A stretch of DNA of 64,000 nt. Source: Leptasterias polaris (taxonomy: Eukaryota; Echinodermata; Asteroidea; Forcipulatida; Asteriidae). This document shows positions 24,301 to 35,585 of the stretch, in pieces (the stretch's first letter is position 1; the number at the start of each line of letters is the position of its first letter). The translations under genes and the position numbers were made by a program. The DNA lies in the NCBI GenBank assembly GCA_037783415.1, contig JAZGTN010000210.1:988804-1052803 (forward strand), in the 5' to 3' direction. The notes beneath the pieces are model-generated. The model had not been told where the DNA came from. It saw only the letters and a list, made by a program, of their open reading frames with translations, and ran no database searches.

Positions 24301-27300
24301 TAAACACCTTTCAATTCTATTGAGTAATGAAGTATGTATACCCATAAAGATAAATGAGATAAATCTTCTTTTATACCATACAGTATGTTCAAATAAAGAC
24401 AGTATGTTCAAATAAAGACAGTATGCATGTTAAACTGTTCTGGACCCAATTTCATAGACCTGCTTACCGGCCGATTCTGTGCTTACGCACGAGTTTTGAT
24501 TTCAGAGTGCTGCTAACCGTAAGCACAAGAAAAGGCATGCTAACCTTCCGGTGCTTACTGCACGAAAATGAATGACGTAACAATGCAAATCCATTGTTTT
24601 GTGAACGCGCAAGGTGGCCGCCTTATTTTCTTGTTAACCTGTGAAATACGCTTATTCTTTAGCAAATTATTCTGCTACAGTTAGCACAACAATTTGCTTA
24701 CTGTTAAGCAGGTCTATGACATTGGGCCCTGGTCTTGTTAAAACAATTCTGGTCCAGTAAACGTTTTGAGCAAGATGCCCTGTGGTCTTGTGGATCTTCC
24801 CCTCAAATTAGAGCCCTGATAAAATTTCATCAGCTATGGAGGACTATTCAGGTTGTTAGTGCAGTTTGTATGTACTTCATCAATTGGGTTTTTCATATTT
24901 TGAAGCTCCTGGTTATGTTATTGATCAAGAGTGCTCTCCAAAGTATTAGCAAAAACGAAACAACCAGTTTCTAAGAAAAAACATCTATTTGTGGATTTGT
25001 ATTTGTTTGTTCAAATTTAGACACCTTTGTCATTGAACGCGATTCTGATCATAACAGATACCAAACTGCAACCTTGTAGGCCTGCGTACAGTTACTGCCG
25101 GTATGCATAATGCAGCTTTGTTTTTGCACACACAAAAAACACTTTGGCAGCAAAAAAGGTATTTATTTTAACAATGTCTTAGGATCCTCAAGAAGTATGT
25201 GAGCATTTATATAGGAATGCTTTTTCTTCTTGCCTGAAACTGGTTGCCTGTAAGATGCCCTGTGTGACATGGCCTTTATACATGCCTGGTAAAGAGAGGG
25301 CTTACCTGGACAGCTCTTGACTGCAGTATTTCTCGTTGGTGTCTGCCTTCTTTCAACTTCTGCTCTAAATCTTGAATTTTACTCTGTTCAAATTACAATT
25401 TAAAATAAAGTACACTTTCAAAATGTTTCTCAAATACAGGTGTATTCAACTCAAAGAATTCCACACGCGTTTGCATGCATGGGTCGGTATACAAAATAAT
25501 GACTGCTTCAAGTGCTATGGTCAGGATAAGAGTTTATGTCTGTGAACATTCCTGAAAATGGCTTGCAGCCCTAGGTCCCCCCCCCCTTATACATGTACTA
25601 GACCCTGAACCTCCCAGATGTTTACAAGTTAACAGACTGTGTGTATCACCAGAAATACATTACCTTGCTTGGACACAATGTGCACCCCTTTTCTATCCCT
25701 TTGGTGACTGCTTTACTTTCTTCAAGAACATTTAAATGCTCAAGGAGATTTTGAGGAAATCATGAAATTATGAAAAAATCCTGCAAAACCACATGCTTGT
25801 ATGGCTTCAACTACAACTCCTGGGACTGTCCCTGCAACGTTTCATTTTCCAGGTGAATGCTTTCAGGATCATAGAGGGAGTCAAAGCTTTAACCAGCAGG
25901 AGTAAAAGCAGTCAATATTTGTTTTTAAACACCCCCACATGTAGATTCTGCTGTGAAGTCGTTGCTACGGATAGGCCTATAGTACACAAGTTATTATGGG
26001 TGTAGTGCAATGGTTGCTACCGGGAATAGTTTGTTGCATTCACTGGGCTTTCGACTGGTTTCCTATTATCTAACATCTAACATATCATGTGACGCACTCT
26101 AATCCTATCACAAGGCAGAATCTATGCTATTATAATATGTTTCTGGTGATGAAACCAAGGATGCCTCATAAGTGAACTTAATCACTGAACTTAACTCGCA
26201 AGCCTGAGGAAACCTGTAAGCAAGCAGGCTTGCAAGGTAAACCAGAAACACCAGGGTTTTACGTGCACTGCCAATCCTAGTATACAGGACCTCAAATGTA
26301 CAGCTTAATGTTCACAAAACATGTATGGTAAAGTGTCTTGCTCGAGGACACAAGTGCCATGACCGGGATTCGAACCCACACTCTGCTATAAATCAGAAAC
26401 ACCAGAGCTTGAGTCCAGTGCTCTTAACCACATAGCCACGATGCACAACAATGTTTGGGGTGCTATAATATGGTTTACTGCATGTCAGTTAGAACCTAAA
26501 AATATACAATGTCTTCCCTGCTGGAAGTAGGAGCGTACCTCGGCCAAAGCTTGCGTAGCTTTCAACTGCTCATGCTCTCTCTCCAGGCTGTTCAGTTTCA
26601 CTCCCTGACTGCTCACTTCTTCACTCGTTACCTGTGCATGCTGTCTGGTTTGTAGCTCCTGATGTTTGAGGGCGCTGTTTCTCTCCTGTTCAGCGCTGCG
26701 TACCATGTTTCTCATGTACTCTAGTTGTTTCTCCAATAACTCGCTGCGACTTTCAGCACCGGCGAGCTGGCTCTGCAGCTCTACTTAATAACAAAAAGGC
26801 AAAAAGACCTAAGTTATATTAACCCGTGGACACCATGGTACTACATGTATCTTCTCATTGTAACCAGTGTCCAAGTTCATAGCACTTCTTCCTGTAAGTG
26901 AAAATTCTGTGGTTACAGATAGCAGAAAAATTGTTGCTTAAGTAAAAAAAAATTCATAGGTAAGCAAGGTAATTTTGCTTGAGTGGATGCGTACACCAAG
27001 TTATAGTTACTAACCTTTCTCCGGTGAGCTAGAGCAGATATTTTGCCCTAAGCAGGAAATGGTGACAGCAAGAGTACAATTCAATGGTAAAGTGGGCCAA
27101 GTAAAAGTTAGGGTTTGTCCCAACTTTTTTTTCGATTTTACGTGTACACGAGTCTGCTTCTTCAAGTACTAACACTGTTTTACACTATATGGCTATGCAA
27201 ATTCATAATCTTGGTAAAAACAGTAAAATTTAGCCATGAAATAACACTTCACGGGTAAATTTGATATTCTATTGTAAGAAAGTAAAAATCAATTTGAAAA

Positions 27301-28741
27301 CAAATCAACAAAGAAAACCTGAGAATAAGACTTCACCACTGTTTCTGGTTACATAAAAACTCCCTCTTCCCACTTTTGATTTTGTCCTTTGTCATGTTTG
27401 TGTTCCCAACTTATTGTGGTCAAACCAGCCCATTCCCTCCACCCCCCCCCCCCCCCCATTTGACTCCTGATTTATTGTTTACCCCTTGCTTTTCCATGCT
27501 TTCTGCCTCTCCCTCCTTCTATTCATGTGTTTCCACTTGACTGCTTCTGTTACCTCTGTATACCTGTTTAGGTGTGTGATGCTGTCATTTAGCCTTTGAG
27601 AAAGACTCTGCTAGAGTCGAAACATCCTGTTTCGACCCTAGCACTAGCAGAGTCTTTGTCATTACAATTTTTTACAAAAAAAAACCCACATTCTATTACC
27701 TTGGGAGTGCCTTGTACTGGGTACATTGGGAGTTTGTTTCACATGTTGTTGTCTCTGCATTAAGTCTCGATAATGTGTGGTTTCACTGGCCAGTGATTTC
27801 AGATTCCCCTCTGCCTCGGCTCTCTCTTGCTCCAACTTGCGGATTTTCTCTTGTAGATTTAATAAAGCTGACCTGACAGCTGAAGGTGACAAAATAAAAA
27901 TAAAAATATGACTAGCAACCTGTCTTTTTGAAAAAAAAGGAGGATTTATTTTTTATTTTTTAATGGCTGCCTGACTTATTTTTCAAGACAACCAACCGAG
28001 CTATTTTTCAAGATGGTCATGATGGTGCCAGCTTTTTTCGGTGTGCTAAACTTATAGTCTAAAACTACAATCTTATTTATTTAAAATTTTATTTTTTTCT
28101 TTAGAGATCGTTAAAATGTATCTCTTTTTTTTTGTAAAAAAAAAAAAAAGGGAGGCGGACTCTAAAAAGGAAGCGGGCGGGGACGCTGAACATGTTTGTT
28201 TTTTGGGTGACTAAAAGGGAAAAATATTAATGGGTCAAGCTGACCATGTTTTATGGTTAGCCCTGCACCTTTAAGGTTTTATGTACTATGTATCTCAAGT
28301 TAACTAAACTGTACAGCGTCATTATTTATTTACTAAAATCAAAAGCAGCGTTTGCCCTTAAAATGTTTTAGTGACTAGCCAGCAGGACCAGTTAGCATGT
28401 CATCTCAATATCACTAGTCCATCACCATTTTCACAATCAATATTTCAAATAAAATTGGGTTAATTTTCAACACTGAATTAGCCAGCACGACCACTTGAGA
28501 GAACATTGACAGGTGTTTTAACTGGCATTTGGCCAGTGGACCGCTGTTAAGGGAGAACGCTGAAAGAAATACACAAAATGTCATGAGTCTTACCTCTGCT
28601 GTTACTCTCTGGCGCAGCAGTGACTGTCCGCGGTGATCTACTAGTTTCGAATTGATCATCACGCATTGGGGACCTCAACGGAAAATCTTGATACGATGAT
28701 ATGGACTCGGATGCCGCTAGTTTTCTATCTTGACGAGGCAT
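21390..28741 (-). CDS. CEP57: CEP57-like centrosomal protein (8 coding exons, 483 aa)
   Basis: Coding exons in transcript order: 28741-28594, 27879-27700, 26780-26539, 25383-25306, 24081-23893, 22836-22610, 22210-22066, 21632-21390. All joins keep frame with GT-AG sites; total 1452 nt, 483 aa plus TAA. Residues about 50-215 hold the N-terminal coiled coil used for centrosome targeting and self-association, with ALLNLQEKIRKLEQERAEAE and LLEKQLEYMRNMVRSAEQER, very close to vertebrate CEP57. A Lys/Pro-rich linker (KRPKKKKPKPSSKK) leads to VPFIAGQ, then NMQNLIALMKTH, LSDLLLGLQDEFGQLAF and the heptads of the microtubule-binding domain (about 270-403), ending with LLKNMKTLQTSLRKHD. CEP57 works in pericentriolar organisation, centriole duplication and spindle microtubules. 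Its length matches the human protein (about 500 aa). CEP57 and CEP57L1 cannot be separated with certainty. The exon at 24081 could instead begin 6 nt earlier at another in-frame AG. Confidence 0.95.
22303..22437 (-). mobile_element. tRNA-derived SINE in a CEP57 intron
   Basis: The plus strand starts CCCTTACACCGATGTG and reaches ATCACTCGGGTGGGATTCG with AACCCACAACC, a reversed B-box-like element, then the head TTGCTAGAGCAGATG. It matches the 2186-2376 copy but keeps a better B box. Confidence 0.7.
24442..24730. mobile_element. Foldback MITE, GGGCCCAATTTCATAGA family
   Basis: Ends GGACCCAATTTCATAGACC and GGTCTATGACATTGGGCCC are inverted; inner words CTGCTTACCGG and CTTACTGTTAAGCAGG pair only partly. 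It lies in the CEP57 intron between exons 4 and 5 and has a longer unpaired centre than the other copies. Confidence 0.65.
26243..26450 (-). mobile_element. SINE of the tRNA-headed subfamily
   Basis: The minus strand reads AGAGCACTGGACTCAAGCTC, GTGGGTTCGAATCCCGGTC and GAGCAAGACACTTTACC, then TGGCAGTGCACGTAAAACC. It is the fuller copy of the 6240-6412 family. It ends about 90 bp from CEP57 exon 3. Confidence 0.7.
27590..27660. repeat. Short foldback with AAAGACTCTGCTAG core
   Basis: GAGAAAGACTCTGCTAGAGTC and its near reverse complement at 27635-27658 form a hairpin related to 1899-2001. The following CEP57 exon 2 (27700-27879) is unaffected. Confidence 0.6.
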
Positions 28742-30010
28742 CTTTTAAAAATACTTCTGTAAAAGGAGACAAAGGATAGAGAGTTACCAATTTACATAAT
28801 AAATGAGATTCTGAGGTTCAGGATTTCAATATTTTTCCAAAATGCCGAAGATTCATCTCACATCTTTAGGGTTCTCCTTATAAAATGCACAAGCTAGGGT
28901 ATTGGGCTGATATACGCCAATTGTGGTCCGATGTATACCCAAAAGTGCAGTCGATACGCCAACAAAATATTTATAATAATGTTTTGTTTTTGATTCTAGA
29001 TCAATTTCAGAATATCATGAGCATAAAACCGTCTCATGCCCCAGATTGCACTGTAGGGTCTTTTAAACCATTTGAAGATAAACACACTGAGTCAAAAACA
29101 TTCTGAGGACCTCGTTTCAATTCATCATGCATCGGCTAAACTTAAAAAACTTGGGTCCAGAAACACCCCCCCCCCCGCATCCAACGGCGCTTGAGCCCCT
29201 CCCCCCCCAAGAGGGTAAAAAAGAACACACAAAAAAACAGGGGAGGAAGAGGGAAGGAAAGAAAGAAAGAAAGAAAAAGAAAAAAATGGGGGAGGGGAGG
29301 AAGGGGGAAGGAAAAAAAGAGTCGAGGGAGAAAAGTCGCAAATGTGTGTGTAGCTTTTGGTTTTTATTTCCGGTGGCAGTATTTTCTTTTCTTCCTTTGC
29401 CATTCGCATTTTTTTTCTTTCTGCCAAATTACTCTTTTATACGGGAGATTCGATAACGCGAGGTGCGAGGTGAAAGATTTTGAACTCCATTTTATGACAA
29501 CGTTCTCCCTTGTAATTGTTTAAACTTGCAACAATAACATAAAGCATTTCAAACCAACGGGCTAATTTGTCCAGGATAAAATATGTCTCACGTCGTTCCG
29601 GCATTCAATGGTTTTCCCCCTTATAGATTGCCTGTAGAGTGTAGTACTACACTTGAATTTGAGAAACGCCGGATAGTAATGTTTTTTTACCCGCGATGTT
29701 TTTAATATATGCATGGAACCAGTGATGAAAAGTAGGTGGGAATTTTTTTTAAGGAAATGCATTCATTATGAATGTATATTAAGTGTATGGGGAAAGTTTG
29801 TGTTGTGTAGTGCAAAGGAAACTGTAGATATTGATGGCAAACCACCGTAAAATGTTCACCTATCAACGACCATTTTGAAAACGTATAGCGTTACGGAGGT
29901 CCAAAATGTTAGACCCCTATAGTAAGTATTATATAAGGCTCACGGGGGAGCCTTATAGTTTCTAGAAGTACAATGATCCCTGGCCAAGTGAATACTCCAA
30001 TACAAAGTAG
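28742..30010. other. Upstream region of CEP57, including a purine/pyrimidine tract
   Basis: A minus-strand acceptor (TTTTACAG, ending at about 28757) suggests that the CEP57 ATG exon has an upstream non-coding exon, which I could not locate. A strand-asymmetric block at about 29164-29340 consists of C runs followed by GGAAGG and GAAA runs. The ORFs across this block are low-complexity artefacts. Confidence 0.4.
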
Positions 30011-31583
30011 GCCTTCTAAACTATGCGAATGTCGGACTTCTTCACAAGGACCATGGGCAAAGGACCACAGACAATTATAAGTGACCACTGGTTACTGGGT
30101 CGTCTACACATGCTACCCTACACCACGCAAGGTGCCGAGTTTGTGGGTGCTGATGAGTTTGCGAGGTACCGAAGTGTCCCGTATTCAGAAAGGACGCTAT
30201 GTAAAATTGTATCGTAGGACGCCCTGTATTCAGGGCGTCCCTGAAATCGAGGCAAATCTTTTACCTCTGTGCGCGCGATGTAAACAGTCCCTAGATACAA
30301 TTTTTGTGGTTTGACTTGCCAAGCAAAGAGTTTCCTCTCATTTGACCAAAACTTAGAAACATGTCAGGCTCCACTGGTTAGTTGCACTTGTAAATGCAAA
30401 AAGTTGTGGTATTTTAGGCATTTCTGCAAGGTACAAAAATATGTCATACTGTCGGGGCCATAAAAAAAAAAAAATTCCCACCGAAAAAGTTTCATCAAAC
30501 ACTTTTTCAATTCACAATTCACGATGATCAAATCATGTGACTGAACATTCTGCTGAGCATTCTGGGGGAAAAAATACAGAGGCTTAAAGAAGCCACGTGC
30601 CTTATATCATTTTCTAATAGTCTGGATAATTTGTTTTTGTAACACTCTATCATTTTTGTTATTAATATTAAAATTTAAACCTCAGCTTTGTGATTCGATT
30701 ATCACTGTTTATTTATATGCTTTATTATAAATGTTAAGAAACATAAAAAGACACAAAACTAAATAAAAATAAGATTTGAAAGCCAAGAATTATTTACATT
30801 TTTTTATTTTTTTTTATTTTTTTAAGTTTTTGAAAAATACCATGGTTATTTTTAAAACTAAATAAAAAAATATGTTGAATAAAATGAAGAAAACTGCTGG
30901 CTATAGAGTGATACACTAAGTCTCACAGAACACTTGTAGTCACTGCAGATGTTTCTTCTACGTATGGCTTCACCCGGACACCATACTTTCTTGTTTGCAT
31001 CGAAAACAGGTCAAACTCAAAACAAATGGAACGCTATTGAAGTCATCGAAGATCGGTGCGTGGTGTGAAAGTTTCAATGTCCATCACGTTTTAATATATG
31101 TTTGCATATTTCTTATAAACAAAGGAAGGTAATTAGGGCATCAGTTGATTATGGAATATTGTTATTTTTTTTCAATAAAAAAAAAAAGGCATACTACATC
31201 GAAAACCGGACAGGGGAGGATATGTATGGACGCGGTTTAGACGTTATTTTTTAAGCCCTTCCCTTTTTGCGAAGAAGCCGTTTTTCAAACTCTTGAAATT
31301 AATTAAGTTTGATTCAATTTCTATTCTTTCAATGTGCAATGCTAAAAATTGAAGGAAATTGTACACTCAATTTGTAGACAAAGAATTAAACAAAATAGCT
31401 AATTAACAACTATAACTAACCTCTGATCTAAAATCTTCCGTCGATCGCAGTCACTAGTCATCACACATCGTTTCATCATAAAGTTGTTGCAGATTTAATT
31501 TTTCGATGTCATGATATTTAACAACAGAGGGCGCTATACCAAAATAGACGTTCCCAAGGCCGTTTTCGAAAACACTCGGGCTT

Positions 31584-33270
31584 GGTGTTGCACCACACTA
31601 AATAAACTCCCATAGGAACCAATGCTAAAAATTATAATGATAAATAATTCAAAAATACTCAAAAAATCGTGTAAGTCTCTCAGCCTCTTGAAAACCAATC
31701 AAACATTTTTTCGGACGACTGAACTTCAGAATTCTTTTCAATTTTTGGCAGGTCAGCCGTTTGGAATTTTTGTTTACTACTACCCCAGAATTAGAAGAAA
31801 AAAACACGTGTTTTTTTTTTTTTTCAAAAACCGACTTGCTGCCAGTTTTCGTGAAGCACTTCTCCACTTTCCCGGTCAAATAGGGCCAACTTTAACGCCT
31901 AAATTTATCAGGTCTCCTCAAAAGTTGAAGCACAGAACCCCCAGGTTGTGATAGATTCTTATATTTACAAAATCTATTAATTGCATGACCCCAAAACGTT
32001 ATAATTAGGTGTTCGGAGCGGAGCGTAGCTCCGAACACCTCTTGTTATTGTTCGTTTTTTTTTTTTTTTTTACTTCGTCTTCTTCTTCTGGCCGTCCCTT
32101 GTCCGCTAACAAAAGCACACTTCCCAAGCTCATATAAACTTGAAATTTTTACCATAGTTAGATAACCATTAGGAGACGAAACCGTTTCATTTACGTCATG
32201 ATGACGTCATCAGGTGTCAAATTACAAGGTTTTTAGAAAAAAATAAATTAATCTTTGAAATTCTGTAACAAATCACACTTAAGAGACCGGCGGGATCATA
32301 CTTAGGTCATATAGGTCTTTATTTTTTGTCGTGTGCGTGACCTCACATGACCTCTACTTCCGGTCAAAACAGGAAGAAATCGGAAGTGCCTTGTAATTTA
32401 AAAGTGGCACACTTTTTGAAGTTTTTTTTAATGGTGTTATAGTCGAGCAAGAGTCTGGTTTAAAAAAATAAGACAAGTGACGTCATAAAATTCAAGAGCG
32501 CCCTCTAGCGGCAGGTTAAAAACAATTAAAAATACACTTTTACTAGATGTCTGTGGTGAAGTTTATGATAATCGTTTCAAAATTGGTATACATAATGACC
32601 TTCATACAGACAACATATGTGTGAATTTTTAGATTGATGACGTCATCATGTGTCACGTGGTATCGCAATAAAGGTTTACTTTTTGAAGCTGTGTATCTAC
32701 AAAACCACAAGTTTGACTGAGTTGAAACTTGGCATGTTGATAGACAGTGATATTGACTACTTAAAGTTAGAGTGACGACTTGATGACGTCATCAAATTTT
32801 TTTTTACAAATTTTTGAAATTTTGACCAATAGTTACATATCTTCAGTTCAAAGCAAGCTATAATCGAATTTCATTTTGCATGAGACTTGGAAGGTCCTAC
32901 AAGGATATAATGTTGAGTGACGTTTTCACGACGTCATCGATTTTCATGTTATGTCACCACCAAGGTAGTGTTTTACAAGATCTATATGTACAGAACAACT
33001 TTGGTGATCAAATGGAAACTTTGCATGTACTCAAGCTGGGATGTGTTACATCCAAAAAGTTTGGTCAAATCTTTAGAACCACCATTCTAAAGACTCTATA
33101 GAAGTATACAATATTTAATACACAGACATGTTTATAACATTTCTTTGAAACACGAGGTCACACCGAACACCTCTTTTTTGTTTCCAACAAAAAATTATGT
33201 CTAGTTAAAAATAAGTTGTGGGTTTACAAACTCTAGGCCAGGAATTTTGGCTTATTTAGTGTGGTGCACC
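31584..33270. mobile_element. Non-autonomous TIR element of about 1.69 kb, absent from segmental copy 2
   Basis: The left end GGTGTTGCACCACACTAAAT and right end TTATTTAGTGTGGTGCACC are inverted except for a 3-nt difference near the tip, with CTT on both outer sides as a possible target duplication. No coding sequence is present. It contains the hairpin at 32008-32040 and a run of TGACGTCATCA words. The other segmental copy reads straight from CCGTTTTCGAAA to a homologue of the right flank. The superfamily is unknown. Confidence 0.65.
32008..32040. repeat. GC-rich hairpin AGGTGTTCGGAGC
   Basis: AGGTGTTCGGAGC pairs perfectly with GCTCCGAACACCT across a 7-nt loop. The half-site CCGAACACCTC returns at 33163-33173, so the pair may mark the ends of a nested element of about 1.17 kb. 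Confidence 0.7.
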
Positions 33271-34664
33271 CTTGGACTCCGCACCCATTGTTTGACGCCC
33301 CTAGCGTTTTCAACTGACGCAACGGAACCTAAGATTAGGCAAGAGATAGGAGTAAGAATGAACATAAAACAAAATAAAACTTCGATAACAGTTGTTGGGG
33401 TTTTCTACAAGTTTTTATTACTATTTTTTTGGTACAATAAAGTGTAAAGCCAACTGCAGAGAATGTACAAATTATTAGTCTCAATACGTCGACTGATTTG
33501 GTTATTATTGTAAATACTAAATTCATTCTATTTACCTGTATTTCTTTTGTTTCGTTGAACTAGTGAAGAAGTGATAATAAAACATTAACAAATTTCTGTG
33601 CCATGGTGATGGTAATTTTTCCTCTGCATAAATTATTGCCAAATACTAAACAAATTTGTCGTCTTCATTTTAAGTGGCTTTACCTCACTTGTTTATTTAA
33701 AAGAACAAGTACATAACACATGAAGATTTAAAGCTGAAATCAATTTTTTTGATACAACTGAGTGGCATCTCTGATATTTTGAATCTCCTAAATCCAATTA
33801 GATGGGCCAAAAGAGCGCCTTTGCCTCAATGATCCCAACTTTCTCATTTCAATATTCTCAGGTGTGCAGTCCCTAGCTAGTTGAGGTAGTTGAGGGCTAA
33901 AAGTGTGATTCTCCATCAGTGTCTCGGCACCAAACCCAGCTGGGCGTAATTCTTTTCAGAGCGGACAGCAACTGTTGTCGAAGGTCGGTGCTGCGATTCT
34001 GCAGTGAAGGGTCTTACAAATCATTTGTTTTGTCATAAATTGCATCAGTATAATCAAATAGCACAATATCTGTGAATAAATATACCTAGGCCGGCCATAT
34101 TTAGCATGGCGGCCATCTTGGAAAAACATATCTAAAAAATGAAAAATAGTAAATAGTAACGCCCTGCCTGCTCCTTTTTTTGAAAAAATCCGGACGAGAA
34201 ACTCGTTACTTTTTTTTACTTGGCCTTATTACAAGTCCCAGTGACGTAACAGCCACAGCGTACACAGGGTCGAAAAAGGGTTGCTATCTTACAAACTATA
34301 ATATCCGCGATAATTAACTTGTCTAAATTATAAGCATGATGTACAATCATCGATCATGATCAGTGACGCCACAAGTTGACACACAAAAACCGTACTAATA
34401 AAAACTACAATCGAAAAAAAGCTGCACCTAAAACCTTTGCAAAACACCACTAGGCCTATCCTTCATAGGCCTTGATGCTTTAAACTTGACAAACATAAAT
34501 ATTTTTTTTGTTTACTTCCTAAACTAGTAAGCAATAAAGTAAGAAAGGTTCCTGACAGATCATGAAACCGAAAAAATGAAACACAACATTTAAATATTAA
34601 ATTGACCCTTTCATGCAAAAGTTGCAAGGCACAATTATCGTAATTTAAAAAAAGTAACTCTTAA

Positions 34665-35010
34665 AGGGTGTTTGTAACATATTGGTAAGAGTAAAAATAT
34701 AAATGTTCACATATTCACACATAACTTACATGGTATAAAGATGGTCATGATGAGATTCTCCCTTTGAAATATTGTTGCTTTAAATGCTATATTTTTTGAG
34801 AAATGAGTAAAACAATTAGTTTTGATCTCACGAGTCGAAAACTCGATGTTTGAAAACAGTGAAAACACTTAAGGTTTTCCCCCACTTTTTCTGGTGATTG
34901 CAATGACCGATTGAGCTTAAACTTTCACAGGTTTGTTGTTTCATGTATATGTTGGGATACACCAAGTGAGGATACTGGTCTTTGACATTTACCAAAAGTA
35001 TAAACTCCCT
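34665..35010. mobile_element. TTAA-flanked MITE adjoining the piggyBac element
   Basis: TTAA at 34661-34664 and 35011-35014 flank 346 bp with ends AGGGTGTTTGTAAC and AAACTCCCT. It is homologous to 16368-16721. Segmental copy 2 lacks it. Its right-hand TTAA is also the left target site of the piggyBac element, so the two sit back to back. Confidence 0.75.
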
Positions 35011-35243
35011 TTAACCCTATCATTACCAGCAAATATTTCACAGTAGGACCTTGCATACCAGCAGTGTGTTACCCCTCACAATGCTTCTGCACCAACGAAT
35101 TTGTGTGGATTTTAATGAAGAGCGCCCCCAATGTGCAGTGAGTGATTTTTCATGTGTATTGTATGCACTGTACAGGCATACAGTCTAATCCTCCATGGTG
35201 TCAGTAAATCAAATAGCATTATAGCATACCACCAAATCTAAAT

Positions 35244-35404
35244 CATTTTATGTCACAGAACTATTTATTGAAGGACATTAAATACAAATGAACCACAAAA
35301 AAGTGTTGACAAACGACCAAATGTACATAATTTTATGTCACTGAACTATTTATTGAAGGACATTAAATACAAATGAACCACAAAAAAGTGTTGACAAACG
35401 ACCA
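35244..35404. repeat. 86-bp direct duplication inside the piggyBac element
   Basis: ATTTTATGTCAC, AGGACATTAAATACAAATG and GTGTTGACAAACGACCA occur twice with an 86-bp period and only a couple of differences. It lies between the transposase stop and the left end. Confidence 0.9.
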
Positions 35405-35482
35405 CCCCCTCCCCTCCCCCCTCTTTCAAAGTTGCCTTGGATTGCGGACACACGAACACATTTTTGGCGGCAACATTGAATA

Positions 35483-35530
35483 GGGGGGGCAGGGGGGGGC
35501 AGGGGGGGGCAGGGGGGGGGGGGCTGGGGG
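35483..35530 (+). repeat. G-rich tandem repeat with quadruplex potential
   Basis: Four or five G runs of 7-12 bases separated by CA or CT. This satisfies the four-G-run pattern of intramolecular G-quadruplexes. It lies about 55 bp from the transposase stop. Confidence 0.85.
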
Positions 35531-35567
35531 CTATTGTTAAAAATGCCTACAAATATGGAGCTACATA

Positions 35568-35573
35568 TTTATT
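35568..35573 (-). promoter_or_regulatory. Probable polyadenylation signal of the piggyBac transposase
   Basis: The minus strand reads AATAAA about 13 nt past the stop codon. Further AATAAA copies lie in the 86-bp duplication beyond it. Confidence 0.45.
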
Positions 35574-35585
35574 TATGCCATAAAT

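Noticed and set aside
29117..29523. Four overlapping Lys/Arg/Phe/Pro-rich ORFs
   Set aside because: They translate a purine/pyrimidine tract in different frames; composition alone explains them.
31622..31951. 109-aa plus-strand ORF at the left end of the TIR element
   Set aside because: Low-complexity Lys/Phe/Leu content, crosses a T run, and shows no transposase motif.
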